Part shown: positions 1 through 8,738 of the stretch, piece after piece
Numbering within the stretch: the stretch's first letter is position 1
Layout: every line of letters begins with the position of its first letter
Assembly: GCF_030730875.1 (NCBI RefSeq)
Contig: NZ_JAVAMA010000002.1
Location: 124,001-188,000 of the forward strand
DNA length: 64,000 nt
Source of the DNA: Sphingomonas sp. DG1-23
GTDB lineage: Bacteria > Pseudomonadota > Alphaproteobacteria > Sphingomonadales > Sphingomonadaceae
Direction: 5' to 3'
Translations under genes and position numbers: made by a program
Notes under the pieces: generated by a model
The model's database searches: none
Seen by the model: only the letters and a program-made list of their open reading frames with translations
Told to the model about the DNA's origin: nothing

Positions 1-816
1 CTTGCCAGCGGCGTCGCCTCGGTGCTGCCCGGCGCGGAAGATCCGACGCCGGTGCCCCCGGCGCTGGAAGCCGGGTTCGCGCCGGTCGCGCAGGTGCGGC
101 TGACTCCCGATGTCACTGCGATCACCAACGATCGAATCACGGATGAGCGCGACTTTTCCGGGCTGGCCCAGGCGCAGGCCACGGCGATGACGGTGCAGCG
201 CTTCACCGCGAGCGGAACCTATACCCCGACGCCGGGGACGACGGGGGTGATCGTCGAACTCATCGGCGGCGGCGCCAGTGGCGGCGGATGTGCCGCGCCG
301 GGGGGATCGCAAGGCGCGGTCGGCGCCGGCGGCAGCGCGGGATCGTTCGCGCGTGCGCGGTTCACGAGCGGCTTTGCCGGTGTGGCGGTGACCGTCGGCA
401 GCGGCGGTGCGGCACCGGCGAGCGGCGCCAATCCGGGCAATCCCGGCGCTGCCTCGGGCTTCGGTACGCTCGTCTCGGCGCCGGGCGGCATCGCCGGCCT
501 TTCCGCCCCCGCCTACACGGCGCCGGCCATTGTCGGGGGCTCGCCGGGCAATGCGCTTCCGACCGGGGCCAATCTCATCGCCGCCTCGGGCGGAGCGGGC
601 ACGTCGGGGTTCGTCCTGTCGCAATATGTCGTGCTCGGCGGCAATGGCGGGAACTCTTATTATGGCGGCAGCGGCGCAGGCGGCGGCAACGGCCCCGGCC
701 TCGCGGGGCTCGCTCCCGGCGCGGGCGGCGGCGGTGCGAGCTCGATCGGCGGTGCGCCCGCCCGGCCGGGCGGCGCGGGTGGCGCAGGTCTGGTGACGAT
801 CTACGAATTCGGCTGA
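1..816 (+). CDS. Glycine-rich tail-fibre-like protein, C-terminal part (5' end outside window)
   Basis: The frame is open from the first base of the window to the stop at 816, so the GTG at 22 is probably internal and this is the end of a longer protein. After about 65 ordinary residues comes a segment reading FTASGTYTP, then GVIVELIGGG, then a long Gly/Ala/Ser-rich region to the end. That pattern (short beta strands around FxxSGxYT plus Gly-rich loops) resembles the glycine-rich C-terminal domains of phage tail fibre or tail-tip proteins and some surface proteins. No catalytic motif is visible. The function as an adhesin or fibre is inferred from composition only. The next gene is convergent, on the minus strand. 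Confidence 0.6.
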   Translation, partial: LASGVASVLPGAEDPTPVPPALEAGFAPVAQVRLTPDVTAITNDRITDERDFSGLAQAQATAMTVQRFTASGTYTPTPGTTGVIVELIGGGASGGGCAAPGGSQGAVGAGGSAGSFARARFTSGFAGVAVTVGSGGAAPASGANPGNPGAASGFGTLVSAPGGIAGLSAPAYTAPAIVGGSPGNALPTGANLIAASGGAGTSGFVLSQYVVLGGNGGNSYYGGSGAGGGNGPGLAGLAPGAGGGGASSIGGAPARPGGAGGAGLVTIYEFG

Positions 817-875
817 GGTCCGACGAAGGGAGGCGGGGACGACAATCCCCGCCTCTTGTCGCGCCCCCCGCCGAA

Positions 876-1616
876 TCAGCCGGCGAGGCCGGCCTCGGTC
901 AAGCGGAGCCGGCGCAGGTCGAGATTCATATCCTTGCGGAAGCGCGCGGCGGCCGCGTCGGACAGGCGGCTGGTCGCGCCGGCGTCGCGCCGCGTCATCG
1001 CGTCCGAAAAGGCCGAACCTTGCGCGACGAAATTGAGCATGAAGGTTTCGGCCATTTCCTGCCGCGCGGCATCGCCGAGCTGCGCAAAGGCGGGGCTGGT
1101 GCCGAGCGCAGCGGCGATTTGGGTGCGGACGGCCTGAACCTGGGCGCGGCTGGCGAAGGGCACCTTATTGGCGATCTGCCAGTTCTGCACCCAATAAGCG
1201 GTCATCGCATCGGCGACGTCGCCGCGCTGCAGGCCGTCGACCGCGACGTGCTTCGCCCAAGCGCCGAGCAAGTCGTTCTGCGCGACGAAATTGCGCAGGC
1301 GATCGGCGTTGGGCGGGTCGGCGCGGGCGACGAAATCGGCGAACCGGGTGCGGACGCGCTTCGAGATCGCGGGCGACGCGCGATAGCCGGTGCCGATGAC
1401 GGCGGCGCGCGGGGGGACGGGGCGGGGTGCACGGACGGCGCGGTCGGGGCTCCGGCTGCGCACCGTATTGCCGATGACATTGTTCATCTGGCCGACCGCC
1501 ATCATCGACGCGCCGAAATCCGTATATTGGCTGGCGATGCTCGAGAAATCCTGCGCCGATGCAGGGGCCGCCGAAGCCATCACGACGAGGGATAGAGCGG
1601 TCAACGCATGTCGCAT
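876..1616 (-). CDS. Secreted DUF6683-like protein of unknown function
   Basis: This 246-residue protein starts at the ATG at 1616, where a clear Sec signal peptide begins (MRHALTALSLVVMASAAPASAQ). The open frame runs further upstream, but that part is Arg/Pro-rich and looks non-coding. The mature protein is mostly helical. It contains an Arg-rich linker around residues 50-80 and then helices with FADFVARADPPNADRLRNFV and AETFMLNFVAQG. The layout resembles proteins called DUF6683 in sphingomonads. I see no catalytic residues or metal motifs. It is probably periplasmic and its role is unknown. It is monocistronic, convergent with the glycine-rich gene. Confidence 0.6.
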   Translation of the reverse strand: MRHALTALSLVVMASAAPASAQDFSSIASQYTDFGASMMAVGQMNNVIGNTVRSRSPDRAVRAPRPVPPRAAVIGTGYRASPAISKRVRTRFADFVARADPPNADRLRNFVAQNDLLGAWAKHVAVDGLQRGDVADAMTAYWVQNWQIANKVPFASRAQVQAVRTQIAAALGTSPAFAQLGDAARQEMAETFMLNFVAQGSAFSDAMTRRDAGATSRLSDAAAARFRKDMNLDLRRLRLTEAGLAG

Positions 1617-1813
1617 CGAATATTCCGATCCTGTGGCAGACGGGGCCGATGATGCCGGGCGCGCGCGCCGGAGACCAGAGCCGTTGCCCCGCATCGGCCG
1701 CCTTGCGTGCAGAATCCACGTTCGGCCGCTTCGTGCGGCTTCCAACGCGATCGCGCGGAACGTTTCGGCTCCGTGCCACGTTTGCCCTTCATAACGAAAA
1801 GGGAGTGCTTTCG

Positions 1814-1960
1814 ATGCTCTGGACCATCGCCGTCATCCTGATCATCCTGTGGCTGCTGGGCTTCGCCTTCCATGTCGGCAGCGGACTGATCCACATCCTG
1901 CTGGTGATCGCGATCATCGTCGGGCTTATCCAGCTCTTCTCGGGCCGACGCGTCGTCTAG
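1814..1960 (+). CDS. Small two-helix membrane protein (lmo0937/DUF5670 type)
   Basis: A 48-residue protein made of two hydrophobic helices (about residues 3-17 and 24-43) separated by FHVGSGLIH and ending in FSGRRVV. This is the typical size and shape of the lmo0937 family of small membrane proteins, often stress-induced in bacteria. The ATG at 1814 is preceded by AAAAGGGAG. The longer open frame upstream is Arg-rich and does not look like protein. Function is unknown; an envelope or general-stress role is inferred from the family only. Confidence 0.7.
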   Translation: MLWTIAVILIILWLLGFAFHVGSGLIHILLVIAIIVGLIQLFSGRRVV

Positions 1961-2035
1961 CTGCGGGAGAGGGCGCAGCTTGCAGCGGCTTCGCGGCTGC
2001 GCCAAAGAGGCTTGGGGTAAACCGGAGCCACATCG

Positions 2036-2680
2036 TTGAACATCAGCCCGACCGATTTCGCGAGCCTTTTATGTTCGAGGCTCTGCCACGATTTGCTGAG
2101 CCCGGTGGGCGCGCTCAACAACGGGCTGGAACTGCTCGCCGACGAGCATGACCCCGAGATGCGCGCGCGCTGCCTCGAGCTGCTCAGCGAGAGCGCCAAG
2201 GCGAGCGCCAACAAGCTGAAATTCTTCCGGCTGGCGTTCGGCGCGGCGGGCGGTTTCGGCGAGACCGTCGACACGCGCGAGGCCCAGGCGGCGCTCGAGG
2301 GGCTGTTCGGCGACAATCACCGGGTCAAGATCGGCTGGATGGTCGAGGATCCGGTGCTGCCCAAGCACGCGATCAAGGTGCTGCTCAACCTCGCCCTGAT
2401 CGGCGGCGACGCGCTGATTCGCGGCGGCCAGCTCGACATCGGCGCCGAGATCATCGACGGCTCGATCGAGATCGTCGTGCGCGCCGACGGGCCTCGGATC
2501 GTGCTCGATTCCGAGTTGCGCGGCGCATTGGCGGGCGGGCAGGACGACATGCCGGTCACCCCGCGCGCGGCGGCGGCGTTCCTCGCGCACGCGCTGGTCG
2601 CGCAGGGCGGCGGCACGCTGCAGGTCTCGCCGCCGGATTCGGACGTGCTGCTGTTCGGGGCGAGCTTCCGGGTCGGCTGA
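2036..2680 (+). CDS. chpT: ChpT-like histidine phosphotransferase
   Basis: A 214-residue protein with the ChpT/DUF2328 layout: an N-terminal helical hairpin holding the candidate phosphoryl histidine (H18 in SRLCHDLLSPVGALNNGLELL), then a degenerate HATPase-like C-terminal domain. In Caulobacter, ChpT passes phosphate from CckA to CtrA and CpdR. The same role, or relay from the chemotaxis kinase next door, is inferred here. The start is a TTG at 2036 with GGAGCC upstream; no ATG fits in frame near the conserved N-terminus. It lies 67 bp upstream of cheA on the same strand. The symbol follows family resemblance, and a dedicated chemotaxis phosphotransferase is the alternative. Confidence 0.8.
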   Translation: MNISPTDFASLLCSRLCHDLLSPVGALNNGLELLADEHDPEMRARCLELLSESAKASANKLKFFRLAFGAAGGFGETVDTREAQAALEGLFGDNHRVKIGWMVEDPVLPKHAIKVLLNLALIGGDALIRGGQLDIGAEIIDGSIEIVVRADGPRIVLDSELRGALAGGQDDMPVTPRAAAAFLAHALVAQGGGTLQVSPPDSDVLLFGASFRVG

Positions 2681-2747
2681 CAGGCTACTAACCCGGCCTT
2701 AACCACCGCTAGCCCAAGGTGACCCGGCAAATTTGCTCCGGGGCCCC

Positions 2748-5066
2748 ATGGACGACCTGATTCAGGAATTCATCGCCGAGACGCGCGAGACGCTCGAAGC
2801 GCTTTCGGGCGAGATCGTCGCGTGGGAAGCGCATCCCGAGGATCGCGCGCGGCTCGATGCGATCTTCCGCTTCGTGCACACCGTCAAAGGCAGCTGCGGC
2901 TTTCTCGATCTGCCGCGCCTCGGCCGGCTCAGCCACGCCGCCGAGGACGTGCTCGCGCAGGTCCGCGAAGGCGTGCGCCGGCCGGATCGGGCGCTGGTCA
3001 ATTCGGTGCTGGCGATCGTCGACCGGATCGGCGAACTGGTCGAGGCGATCGATTCGGGGACCAGCCTGCCCGACCAGGGCGACGAATTGCTGATCGGCGC
3101 ATTGGCGGAAGGCGCCGAGGAAGTCGTGCAGGCGAACCTGCCAGGTCTGCAGCGCGCGCCGGCGCGCAGCGTGCGGCTGAACGTCGATCTGCTCGATCGG
3201 ATGATGTCGGGAATGTCCGACATGGTGCTGGCGCGCAACGAACTGGCGCGGCGGCTGCGCGGCGGCGATATCGATCCGACGATCGAGGCGGCGCTCGAGC
3301 GGCTGTCGCTCACCGTCGGCGAGATGCGCGACACGGTGACCCGCACCCGGATGCAGAAGATCGATGCATTGTTCTCGGCTTTGCCGCGAATGGTGCGCGA
3401 TACTGCGGCGGGGCTGGGCAAATCGGTTCTGCTCCAGGTCGAGGGATCGGACGTCGAGCTCGACCGCGAGATGATCGAGATGATGCGCGATCCCTTGGTC
3501 CACATCATCCGCAATTCGATCGACCACGGCGTCGAATCGCCGGTCGAGCGCCGCGCCGCGGGAAAGCGCGAAAATGGCCGGCTGACCGTCTCGGCGCGCC
3601 AGTCGGGCAACCAGATCATCATCGAGATCAGCGACGACGGGCGCGGGATCGACAGCGAGAAGCTGATCCGCAAGCTCGTCGCCAATGGCCGCGACGAGGC
3701 GAAGCTGCGGGCGCTGCCCGAGCGGGCGAAGCTCGATCTGGTGTTCGAGCCCGGCCTGTCGAGCAAGGACGTGGTCAGCGAGGTCTCGGGTCGCGGCGTG
3801 GGAATGGACATCGTCCGCGCCTCGATCGAGCAGATCGGCGGGCGCGTCGACCTCGACAGCACACCCGGCAAGGGGCTCAAGCTCGCCATTCACGTGCCGC
3901 TGACCCTGTCGATCATCTCCGCGATCGTCGTCGGCGCGGGCGGACAGCGTTTCGCGATCTCGCGTCAGGCGATAGAGGAGATCGTCACCGATCATGGCGA
4001 GGCGATCCGGATCGACACGATCGGCGGCGCGCAGGTGCTGAGCGTGCGCGGCCGGCGGATGCCGTTGCTCAACCTGTGCGAAGTGCTCGGGCTGACCCGC
4101 GCGGCGCATAGCGGGCCCCGGATGATCTCGATCGTCAATATCGGCGAAGGCAGCTACGCGCTCGCCGCCGACATGGTGCTCGATAACGAGGAACTGGTGA
4201 TCAAGCCGGCATCGCCGGCAGTGATGTCGACCGGAGTCTATGCCGGCCAGACCCTGCCCGATTCGGGGCTGCCGATGCTGCTGCTCGACTGCGCCGGGAT
4301 CGCCCATGTCGCCGGGCTCGATTTCGGCCGCGACGACGACCGGGTCGAGGACGAGGACGAGGTGGCCGAAGCGGATGCGGGCATCCCGGCCTTGCTGTTC
4401 ATCGACCTCGACGGCGCGCGCCGCGCGGTGCCGCTGGCGGCGGTCGACCGGGTCGAGCAGGTCGAGGGCGAAAGCGTGCGCTTCGCCGCCGGCCGCCACC
4501 GGGTGACCATCGACGGGCGCATCCTGCCGCTCGCCGCGCAGGGCGAGATCGCCGGACGCGACCGGCTCAACGTGCTGCGGCTCAAGGACGGCGCCAACGA
4601 AGTCAGCTATGCGATCGACGAGGCGCTCGACATCATCACGCTTCCCGAAGAGCTGGTGCCCGCGCATGCGCCGGGGCCGATCGCCGGCGTCGCATTGATC
4701 GACGACGAGCAAGTCGAACTGCTCGATATCCTGTGGGTGTTCGACGAGCATGCCGATCGCGAGAGCGAGGAACATGCGCCGCTCTGCCTGATCGCCGGCG
4801 ACAAGGACGGCTGGATGGCCTCGTTCGTGCGGCCGTTGCTCGAGACGGCGGGCTACCGTGTCGCCACCCAGCTTTCGCCGGGCGAAACGCCGGCAGTGGT
4901 GCTTTCTGCCGACGAGGTGCCCGTCGAACTCGCTCCGAAGGCGCCGGTGGTACGGCTGCGCAGCCGCCGCGCCGCGGCGGGTGCTGGCGACGACAGCGTC
5001 TATCGTTACGACCGTGCGGGGCTGCTCTCCGCGCTCGAGGCCCGCATGGCCGGGAAAGGCCGCTGA
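2748..5066 (+). CDS. cheA: Chemotaxis histidine kinase CheA, with second CheW-like and degenerate receiver domains
   Basis: A 772-residue kinase. Domains in order are Hpt/P1 with phospho-acceptor H44 (RFVHTVKGSCGF), a short linker with no obvious P2, a dimerisation helix region (about 145-200), HATPase with N box HIIRNSIDHGVE (about 250), G1 DDGRGID (about 295) and G2 GRGVGMDIV (about 347), a CheW domain (385-515), a second CheW-like module (about 545-665), and a receiver-like tail (about 675-772) lacking the acidic pair and lysine. ATG 2748 is preferred to the TTG at 2733 because it starts the conserved MDDLIQEF. Its stop overlaps the start of cheW (ATGA). It autophosphorylates and passes phosphate to CheY and CheB. 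Confidence 0.95.
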   Translation: MDDLIQEFIAETRETLEALSGEIVAWEAHPEDRARLDAIFRFVHTVKGSCGFLDLPRLGRLSHAAEDVLAQVREGVRRPDRALVNSVLAIVDRIGELVEAIDSGTSLPDQGDELLIGALAEGAEEVVQANLPGLQRAPARSVRLNVDLLDRMMSGMSDMVLARNELARRLRGGDIDPTIEAALERLSLTVGEMRDTVTRTRMQKIDALFSALPRMVRDTAAGLGKSVLLQVEGSDVELDREMIEMMRDPLVHIIRNSIDHGVESPVERRAAGKRENGRLTVSARQSGNQIIIEISDDGRGIDSEKLIRKLVANGRDEAKLRALPERAKLDLVFEPGLSSKDVVSEVSGRGVGMDIVRASIEQIGGRVDLDSTPGKGLKLAIHVPLTLSIISAIVVGAGGQRFAISRQAIEEIVTDHGEAIRIDTIGGAQVLSVRGRRMPLLNLCEVLGLTRAAHSGPRMISIVNIGEGSYALAADMVLDNEELVIKPASPAVMSTGVYAGQTLPDSGLPMLLLDCAGIAHVAGLDFGRDDDRVEDEDEVAEADAGIPALLFIDLDGARRAVPLAAVDRVEQVEGESVRFAAGRHRVTIDGRILPLAAQGEIAGRDRLNVLRLKDGANEVSYAIDEALDIITLPEELVPAHAPGPIAGVALIDDEQVELLDILWVFDEHADRESEEHAPLCLIAGDKDGWMASFVRPLLETAGYRVATQLSPGETPAVVLSADEVPVELAPKAPVVRLRSRRAAAGAGDDSVYRYDRAGLLSALEARMAGKGR

Positions 5067-5494
5067 TGACACATCTCTATCTCATCGCCCAGCTCGCCGG
5101 CCGCGCGGTCGCGATCGATTCGGACCAGGTCGAATCGGTGGTCGATATCGGCGAGGTCACGCAAGTGCCGCTCGCCTCGCAGCACGTCCGCGGACTGGCG
5201 GCGTTGCGCAGCCGGGTGGTGACCGTGGTCGACACCCACACTGCATTGGGTCTCGACAGCTCACGCGAGGCGCGACGTGCGGTGATCACCCATGTCGACG
5301 GCCATCACTACGCGCTGCTGGTCGACGCGCTCGACGACGTCGCGCCGTTCGAGTTGCTGCCGCTGGCCGGCGGCGTCGCGCTGGGCAGCGCGTGGCAGCG
5401 CGCGGGACGCGGGATCGTCGAACGCGACGGCGAGCCGATCCTCGCGATTGATCTGGCCGCGCTGGTGCCGGGCTATTCGGCGGCGCTCAACTGA
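5066..5494 (+). CDS. cheW: Chemotaxis adaptor CheW
   Basis: A 142-residue single CheW domain: beta strands LYLIAQLAGRAVAID, the pattern VRGLAALRSRVVTVVDTHTALGL, and a C-terminal RDGEPILAIDLAALV. CheW couples CheA to methyl-accepting receptors at the membrane. The ATG at 5066 overlaps the cheA stop, so translation is coupled. The open frame extends back into cheA, but that part is a shadow. No receptor gene lies in the window, so the receptors that use this array must be elsewhere. Confidence 0.93.
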   Translation: MTHLYLIAQLAGRAVAIDSDQVESVVDIGEVTQVPLASQHVRGLAALRSRVVTVVDTHTALGLDSSREARRAVITHVDGHHYALLVDALDDVAPFELLPLAGGVALGSAWQRAGRGIVERDGEPILAIDLAALVPGYSAALN

Positions 5495-5574
5495 ATTTGG
5501 CCGGTTAACCCGGTCCTCACATCTCTGCCGCACTATGATGAAACAGACGCCTGCCTATCGGGGAACAGGGAAAC

Positions 5575-5940
5575 ATGAAGACTTGTCTTGTCGTCGACGA
5601 CTCCAAGGTGATCCGCAAGGTCGCGCGGCACATCCTCGAGACGCTCGATTTTGAAGTGCGCGAGGCCGGCGACGGCCGTGAGGCGCTCGATTCGTGCATG
5701 GCGGCCGCGCCCGACGTGATCCTGCTCGACTGGAACATGCCGGTGATGAGCGGGATGGATTTCCTGCGCGCGCTCAAGGATTCGGGGCTGCCCCAGCGCC
5801 CCAAAGTGGTGTTCTGCACCACCGAGAACGGCATGGCCTATATCCGCGCCGCGATCGAGGCGGGTGCCGACGAATATGTCATGAAGCCGTTCGATCGCGA
5901 GACGCTCGAGAGCAAGCTGCAGATCGTCGGCGTCGCCTGA
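5575..5940 (+). CDS. cheY: CheY-like single-domain response regulator
   Basis: A 121-residue stand-alone receiver with the full set of phosphorylation residues: D8 and D9 in the acid pocket, D52 as phospho-acceptor (LLDWNMPVMSG), T82/T83 and K104 (VMKPF). It starts at the ATG at 5575 with GGGAAC upstream and sits 80 bp after cheW. It is the likely phosphate target of the adjacent CheA and would act on the flagellar motor or another effector. The sequence also resembles DivK-type regulators, but position in the operon favours CheY. Confidence 0.9.
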   Translation: MKTCLVVDDSKVIRKVARHILETLDFEVREAGDGREALDSCMAAAPDVILLDWNMPVMSGMDFLRALKDSGLPQRPKVVFCTTENGMAYIRAAIEAGADEYVMKPFDRETLESKLQIVGVA

Positions 5941-5956
5941 GCGCCGAGAGCCGGAA

Positions 5957-7027
5957 ATGGCCGTCGCACTCAGTTCCATCCTCCCGGATTCGCGTGGGAC
6001 CGTGCCTCCGGCACAGGTGCTGATCGTCGACGATTCGGTCGTCGCGCGATCGGTGCTCGGCCGGATGGTGGACGGCACGCGGCGCTTCCGCGTCGCGGCG
6101 GCGCTGGGCGACGTGCGCGGGGCGCTCGATTATCTCGATACCCATCATGTCGACATCGTCCTGCTCGACATCGACATGCCGGGGATCGACGGGCTGACCG
6201 CGCTGCCCGACGTGATTGCCGCCGGCAAGGGTGCCAAGGTGCTGATCGTTTCCTCTTCCGCCGACGAAGGCGCCGCCGTAACCGTTCAGGCACTCGCGCT
6301 CGGCGCGGCCGATACGCTGGTGAAGCCCGGGATCGGCACCTTCGGCGGGCGCTTCGCCGAAGTGCTCGAGGAGCGGCTGTCGCGGCTGATGGACGGCCAT
6401 GCCGAGCCGTTGCCGCATGCGAAGCCCAGCGCCGGACCGGTTGCTGCGCCGCACGACTTCGACATCGTCGCGGTCGGCGCCTCGACCGGGGGCATCCACG
6501 CGCTGAGCCAGTTCCTCCGCGCGATCCCGGCCAGCTTCCAGATCCCGATCCTCGTCACCCAGCATCTGCCGATTTCGTTCATGGGCTATTTCGCCGCGCA
6601 GCTCGCAGTGCTCGGCGGGCGGCCGTGCGAAGTCGCGAGCGATCGCATGCGCGTGCGGCCCGGCCGGATCATCGTCGCGCCGGGCGACGCGCATATGCGC
6701 GTGGTCAAGATGTCCGATGGCTGGGCGGTCCGGCTGAGCGACGAGCGCTCGTTGAGCGGCTGCATGCCCTCGGTCGATCCGATGTTCGAATCGATCGCCG
6801 ACGTGTTCGGCAAGCGCGCGCTCGGCGTCGTGCTGAGCGGGATGGGACGCGACGGCGCCGAGGGCGCGCGGCATCTCGTCGAGGCCGGTGCACGCATCCT
6901 CGTGCAGGACCGCGAGAGCTCGACGATCTGGGGGATGCCCGGCGCGGTGGCCAATGCGGGCCATGCGAGCGCGATCTTGCCGCCCGACGAGATCGGCCGG
7001 CTGGTCGCATGGCAGGGGAGGGCATGA
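5957..7027 (+). CDS. cheB: Chemotaxis protein-glutamate methylesterase CheB
   Basis: A 356-residue two-domain protein: an N-terminal receiver with phospho-acceptor D71 (LLDIDMPGIDG) and a C-terminal methylesterase. The catalytic triad is visible as S176 (GASTGG), H203 (TQHLP) and D299 (GMGRDGAEG). It removes methyl groups from receptors and opposes CheR, the next gene, with which it overlaps by four bases. The family is usually about 350 residues, so this is full length. The receiver implies feedback control by CheA phosphorylation. Confidence 0.95.
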   Translation: MAVALSSILPDSRGTVPPAQVLIVDDSVVARSVLGRMVDGTRRFRVAAALGDVRGALDYLDTHHVDIVLLDIDMPGIDGLTALPDVIAAGKGAKVLIVSSSADEGAAVTVQALALGAADTLVKPGIGTFGGRFAEVLEERLSRLMDGHAEPLPHAKPSAGPVAAPHDFDIVAVGASTGGIHALSQFLRAIPASFQIPILVTQHLPISFMGYFAAQLAVLGGRPCEVASDRMRVRPGRIIVAPGDAHMRVVKMSDGWAVRLSDERSLSGCMPSVDPMFESIADVFGKRALGVVLSGMGRDGAEGARHLVEAGARILVQDRESSTIWGMPGAVANAGHASAILPPDEIGRLVAWQGRA

Positions 7028-7890
7028 TGCACTTCCCGGGAACCACGCCGGCGGCTTCGTCGAGCGCGATGAACATCATCTCGGCGCTGCTCGAGCAGCG
7101 CACCGGGCAACAGATCGCCGCGAACCGGGCGTGGCGCATCGAGACGGCGCTCAAGCCGCTGCTGCGCGAAAAGGGACTCGCATCGCTCGATCAGCTGGTC
7201 GCCCAGCTCGTCGCGACGCGGACAGGGGATTTAGGGGATCAGGTCGTGGATGCGCTGTTGAACCAGGAGACGAGCTTCTTCCGCGATGCGGCGGTGCTCG
7301 ACATGATCGCCGATGCCACCAAGGCGATGCAGGCCGAGCTGGGCGGCCGGAAAACCCGCATCTGGTCGTCGGGCTGCTCGACCGGGCAGGAGCCGCTGAG
7401 CCTCGCGATGCTGTTCGACGAGCGCGGCATGGGCGAAGGCGCGAGCGCGCCCGAGATCGTCGCGACCGACGTGTCGCCCGCCGCGCTGACCCGCGCGCGC
7501 GCCGGCCATTTTTCGCAATTCGAGATCCAGCGCGGGCTTCCGGTCCGGCGGATGATGACATGGTTCGACAGCGCCGGGGGCGATTGGGCGGCCAAGCCCG
7601 AACTGCTACGCCGTATCCAGTTCCGCCAGCACAACCTGACCGCCGACGCGCCGCCGCCGGGCAAATTCGACGTCGTATTGTGTCGCAACGTGATGCTCTA
7701 TTTCTCGCAGGACGTGCGCCGCGACGTTTTCGAGATCCTCGCCGCGGCGATCCGCCCGGGCGGGCTGCTCGTGCTCGGCGCGGGCGAGACGGTGATCGGG
7801 CTGACCGACCGCTTCCGGCCCTGTGACCAGTATCGCGGCTTCTACCGCGCGGTCGAGACGGTGCCGGTCAAGCACGCCGCTTTCGGCTGA
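7024..7890 (+). CDS. cheR: Chemotaxis protein methyltransferase CheR
   Basis: A 288-residue S-adenosylmethionine-dependent methyltransferase. It has an N-terminal helical CheR domain (NIISALLEQRTGQQI) and a C-terminal Rossmann domain with IWSSGCSTGQEPLSLAM as the SAM-binding loop, followed by EIVATDVSPAALTRA and FDVVLCRNVMLYF. It methylates receptor glutamates. The start is the ATG at 7024 (or the next ATG at 7027), overlapping the cheB stop. This closes the chemotaxis operon; cheD and receptor genes are not seen here. Confidence 0.93.
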   Translation: MMHFPGTTPAASSSAMNIISALLEQRTGQQIAANRAWRIETALKPLLREKGLASLDQLVAQLVATRTGDLGDQVVDALLNQETSFFRDAAVLDMIADATKAMQAELGGRKTRIWSSGCSTGQEPLSLAMLFDERGMGEGASAPEIVATDVSPAALTRARAGHFSQFEIQRGLPVRRMMTWFDSAGGDWAAKPELLRRIQFRQHNLTADAPPPGKFDVVLCRNVMLYFSQDVRRDVFEILAAAIRPGGLLVLGAGETVIGLTDRFRPCDQYRGFYRAVETVPVKHAAFG

Positions 7891-7936
7891 TCGGGCTCTT
7901 GCCCGGGACCGGTTCGCGCTCGTAACGTCGTCGGCG

Positions 7937-8638
7937 ATGACCAGCGACCTGACGATCACCGACATGCCGTCGCCCAATTTCGACGCGCGCGAGTTGCCGG
8001 TGTCGATGCTCGTGCTCCATTATACCGGCATGGAGAGCGGGCAGGCGGCGATCGACCGGCTGCGCGATCCCGAGGCAAAGGTCTCGGCGCACTATCTGGT
8101 CGACGAGGACGGCACGATCCTGCGACTGGTCGACGAGCGGCATCGCGCGTGGCACGCCGGGCGCTCGCACTGGCGCGGGGTGACCGACGTCAATTCGGCG
8201 TCGATCGGAATCGAGATCGTCAATCCGGGGCACGAATTCGGCTATCGTCCCTTTCCCGACGCCCAGATGAGCGCCCTGATTCCCCTGGTCGCCGAGATCA
8301 AGGAGCGCCATGGCATCACCCGCGGCAATGTCGTCGGGCATTCGGACGTCGCGCCGGCGCGCAAGCAGGATCCGGGCGAATTGTTCAACTGGCATGCGCT
8401 GGCGCGACTGCGGCTCGCGCTGCCGCGGCCGACCAAGAATCTGGTTGATCCGGGCTGGCCCGACGCCGGCTTCATGCTCGCGCTCGAACGGTTCGGCTAT
8501 GACGTGCGCGACGGCGAGGCGGCGGTGACGGCGTTCCAGCGGCGCTTCCGCCCCGAACTGATCGACGGCGAGATCGACATGGAGTGCCGCTGCATCCTGC
8601 TGGCACTGCTGCTGCCCAAGCCGCAGGGCGACGATTGA
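7937..8638 (+). CDS. N-acetylmuramoyl-L-alanine amidase (AmpD type) with peptidoglycan-binding tail
   Basis: A 233-residue amidase_2 family protein. The zinc ligands are visible as H28 (LVLHYTG), H135 (GHSDVAP) and D145 (RKQDPGELF). A C-terminal segment (about 165-230) resembles a peptidoglycan-binding domain (FGYDVRDGEAAVTAFQRRFRP). It cleaves the amide bond between N-acetylmuramic acid and the stem peptide, probably in recycling of (anhydro)muropeptides. There is no signal peptide, which supports a cytoplasmic AmpD-like role. The ATG at 7937 is chosen because upstream codons look non-coding. It lies 46 bp after cheR. Confidence 0.88.
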   Translation: MTSDLTITDMPSPNFDARELPVSMLVLHYTGMESGQAAIDRLRDPEAKVSAHYLVDEDGTILRLVDERHRAWHAGRSHWRGVTDVNSASIGIEIVNPGHEFGYRPFPDAQMSALIPLVAEIKERHGITRGNVVGHSDVAPARKQDPGELFNWHALARLRLALPRPTKNLVDPGWPDAGFMLALERFGYDVRDGEAAVTAFQRRFRPELIDGEIDMECRCILLALLLPKPQGDD

Positions 8639-8712
8639 GATAGCTGCACGAAAAAGAAGGTATGCGGCGGATTCACCGTTTCCGGCAATTCCATGGCAGC
8701 GCCGAGGCTTCT

Positions 8713-8724
8713 ACCGTGCACGGT
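8713..8724. promoter_or_regulatory. 12-bp perfect palindrome upstream of the YbjQ-like gene
   Basis: ACCGTGCACGGT is a perfect palindrome 14 bp before the ATG at 8739, just ahead of the GGAGG ribosome binding site. It could be an operator for an unidentified repressor or simply chance. The position in the 5' untranslated region favours a regulatory or structural role, but no regulator is identified. Confidence 0.25.
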
Positions 8725-8738
8725 CGGAGGCAGAACGA

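Noticed and set aside
2709-5072. 787-codon open frame on the minus strand opposite cheA
   Set aside because: Mirror of cheA in high-G+C DNA; Arg/His/Asp-rich, no domain, no ribosome site.
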